Positions 62,310 to 62,489 of a stretch of DNA of 62,489 nucleotides are shown piece after piece. The position numbers and the translations under genes were made by a program. Origin of the DNA: Deltaproteobacteria bacterium (GTDB taxonomy: Bacteria; Myxococcota_A; Polyangia; Polyangiales; Polyangiaceae); NCBI GenBank assembly GCA_003235365.1, contig QJWJ01000283.1, positions 1 through 62,489 of the forward strand. The letters are read 5' to 3'. Within the stretch, counting starts at the first letter, position 1; every line of letters starts with the position of its first letter. A model generated the notes under the pieces. It worked only from the letters and a program-made list of their open reading frames with translations. It made no database searches and had not been told where the DNA came from.

Positions 62310-62489
62310 GCGGTGCAGCGCGTGGATTCCGCCCTGCGGCTCAACGTGCACTTCCACATCTTGTACCTCGACGGCGTCTACGTTCTCGACAACGCGAGTC
62401 GCTACGATAGTCAGCTCACCTTCCACGGCTTGCCGACGCCGAGCCGTGCGGAAACGGCTGCAATCGCTGACCGCATCGCTGATCGCGTC
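62310..62489 (+). mobile_element. IS91-family transposase core fragment, cut by the window end
   Basis: The frame reads DSALRLNVHFHILYLDGVYV, containing the HxH (HUH-type) metal site of IS91/IS801-type rolling-circle transposases, and continues SRYDSQLTFHGLPTPSRAET to the last base. No start is present. The left border (about 62300) truncates the RCC1 gene. The rest of the element lies outside the window. Confidence 0.8.

Overview
The window looks like a large, GC-rich genome of the phylum Myxococcota (class Polyangia-like). The evidence is the very high GC in third codon positions, the number of secreted lipoproteins with long Gly/Asp/Pro-rich spacers, C-terminal MYXO-CTERM-like anchors on two proteins, RCC1-repeat lipoproteins, secreted polysaccharide-degrading enzymes, a PAS hybrid histidine kinase, and much decayed transposon DNA. 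I saw no rRNA, tRNA or CRISPR array.

Layout. 1-9425: an ECF sigma factor with the start of a translationally coupled partner, a 14-repeat RCC1 lipoprotein, a trypsin-like protease, a small c-heme/MYXO-CTERM protein, a GH54 arabinofuranosidase-like lipoprotein and an SMP-30-like lipoprotein. 9.4-13.9 kb: gene remnants (a LamG tail, a truncated outer-membrane protein) around a C-type-lectin lipoprotein. 14.0-16.3 kb: a CotH-kinase-like lipoprotein. 16.9-23.9 kb: a tight five-gene operon encoding a transglutaminase-like 7TM protein, an ATP-grasp ligase, a TPR protein, a TPR lipoprotein and an outer-membrane barrel. It looks like one envelope-spanning peptide-modification system and is the best candidate here for an undescribed system. 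24.3-30.1 kb: a GH10 xylanase, a lipoprotein, decayed FkbM and PhyH genes, and a diheme cytochrome c.

30.8-35.4 kb is a compositionally foreign island of visibly lower GC with strong AGGAG ribosome-binding sites. It carries a complete partner-switching signalling set: a membrane sensor, a GAF/SpoIIE phosphatase/HATPase fusion, two STAS antagonists and a 257-residue protein. Its left edge cuts a DUF1801 gene and its right edge cuts a coiled-coil remnant. It is either a horizontal acquisition (possibly from Chloroflexota-like bacteria) or an assembly join, and that has to be tested.

35.7-62.5 kb: an L-domain-like lipoprotein, a PAS/PAS hybrid histidine kinase, a field of transposase, toxin and protease remnants (40.5-44.3 kb), an unusual non-secreted alpha/beta-hydrolase with a small partner gene, a DUF1554 lipoprotein, a cupin divergent from two FMN-split-barrel genes (one fused to GAF and a putative winged helix), an intact IS66 element abutting an IS91-type remnant, a sulfatase-like membrane protein, a Cys-rich lipoprotein and an unrecognised helical protein behind an AT-rich control region. 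The window ends inside another IS91-type transposase fragment. Two dispersed repeat families (R1 and R2) recur between genes.
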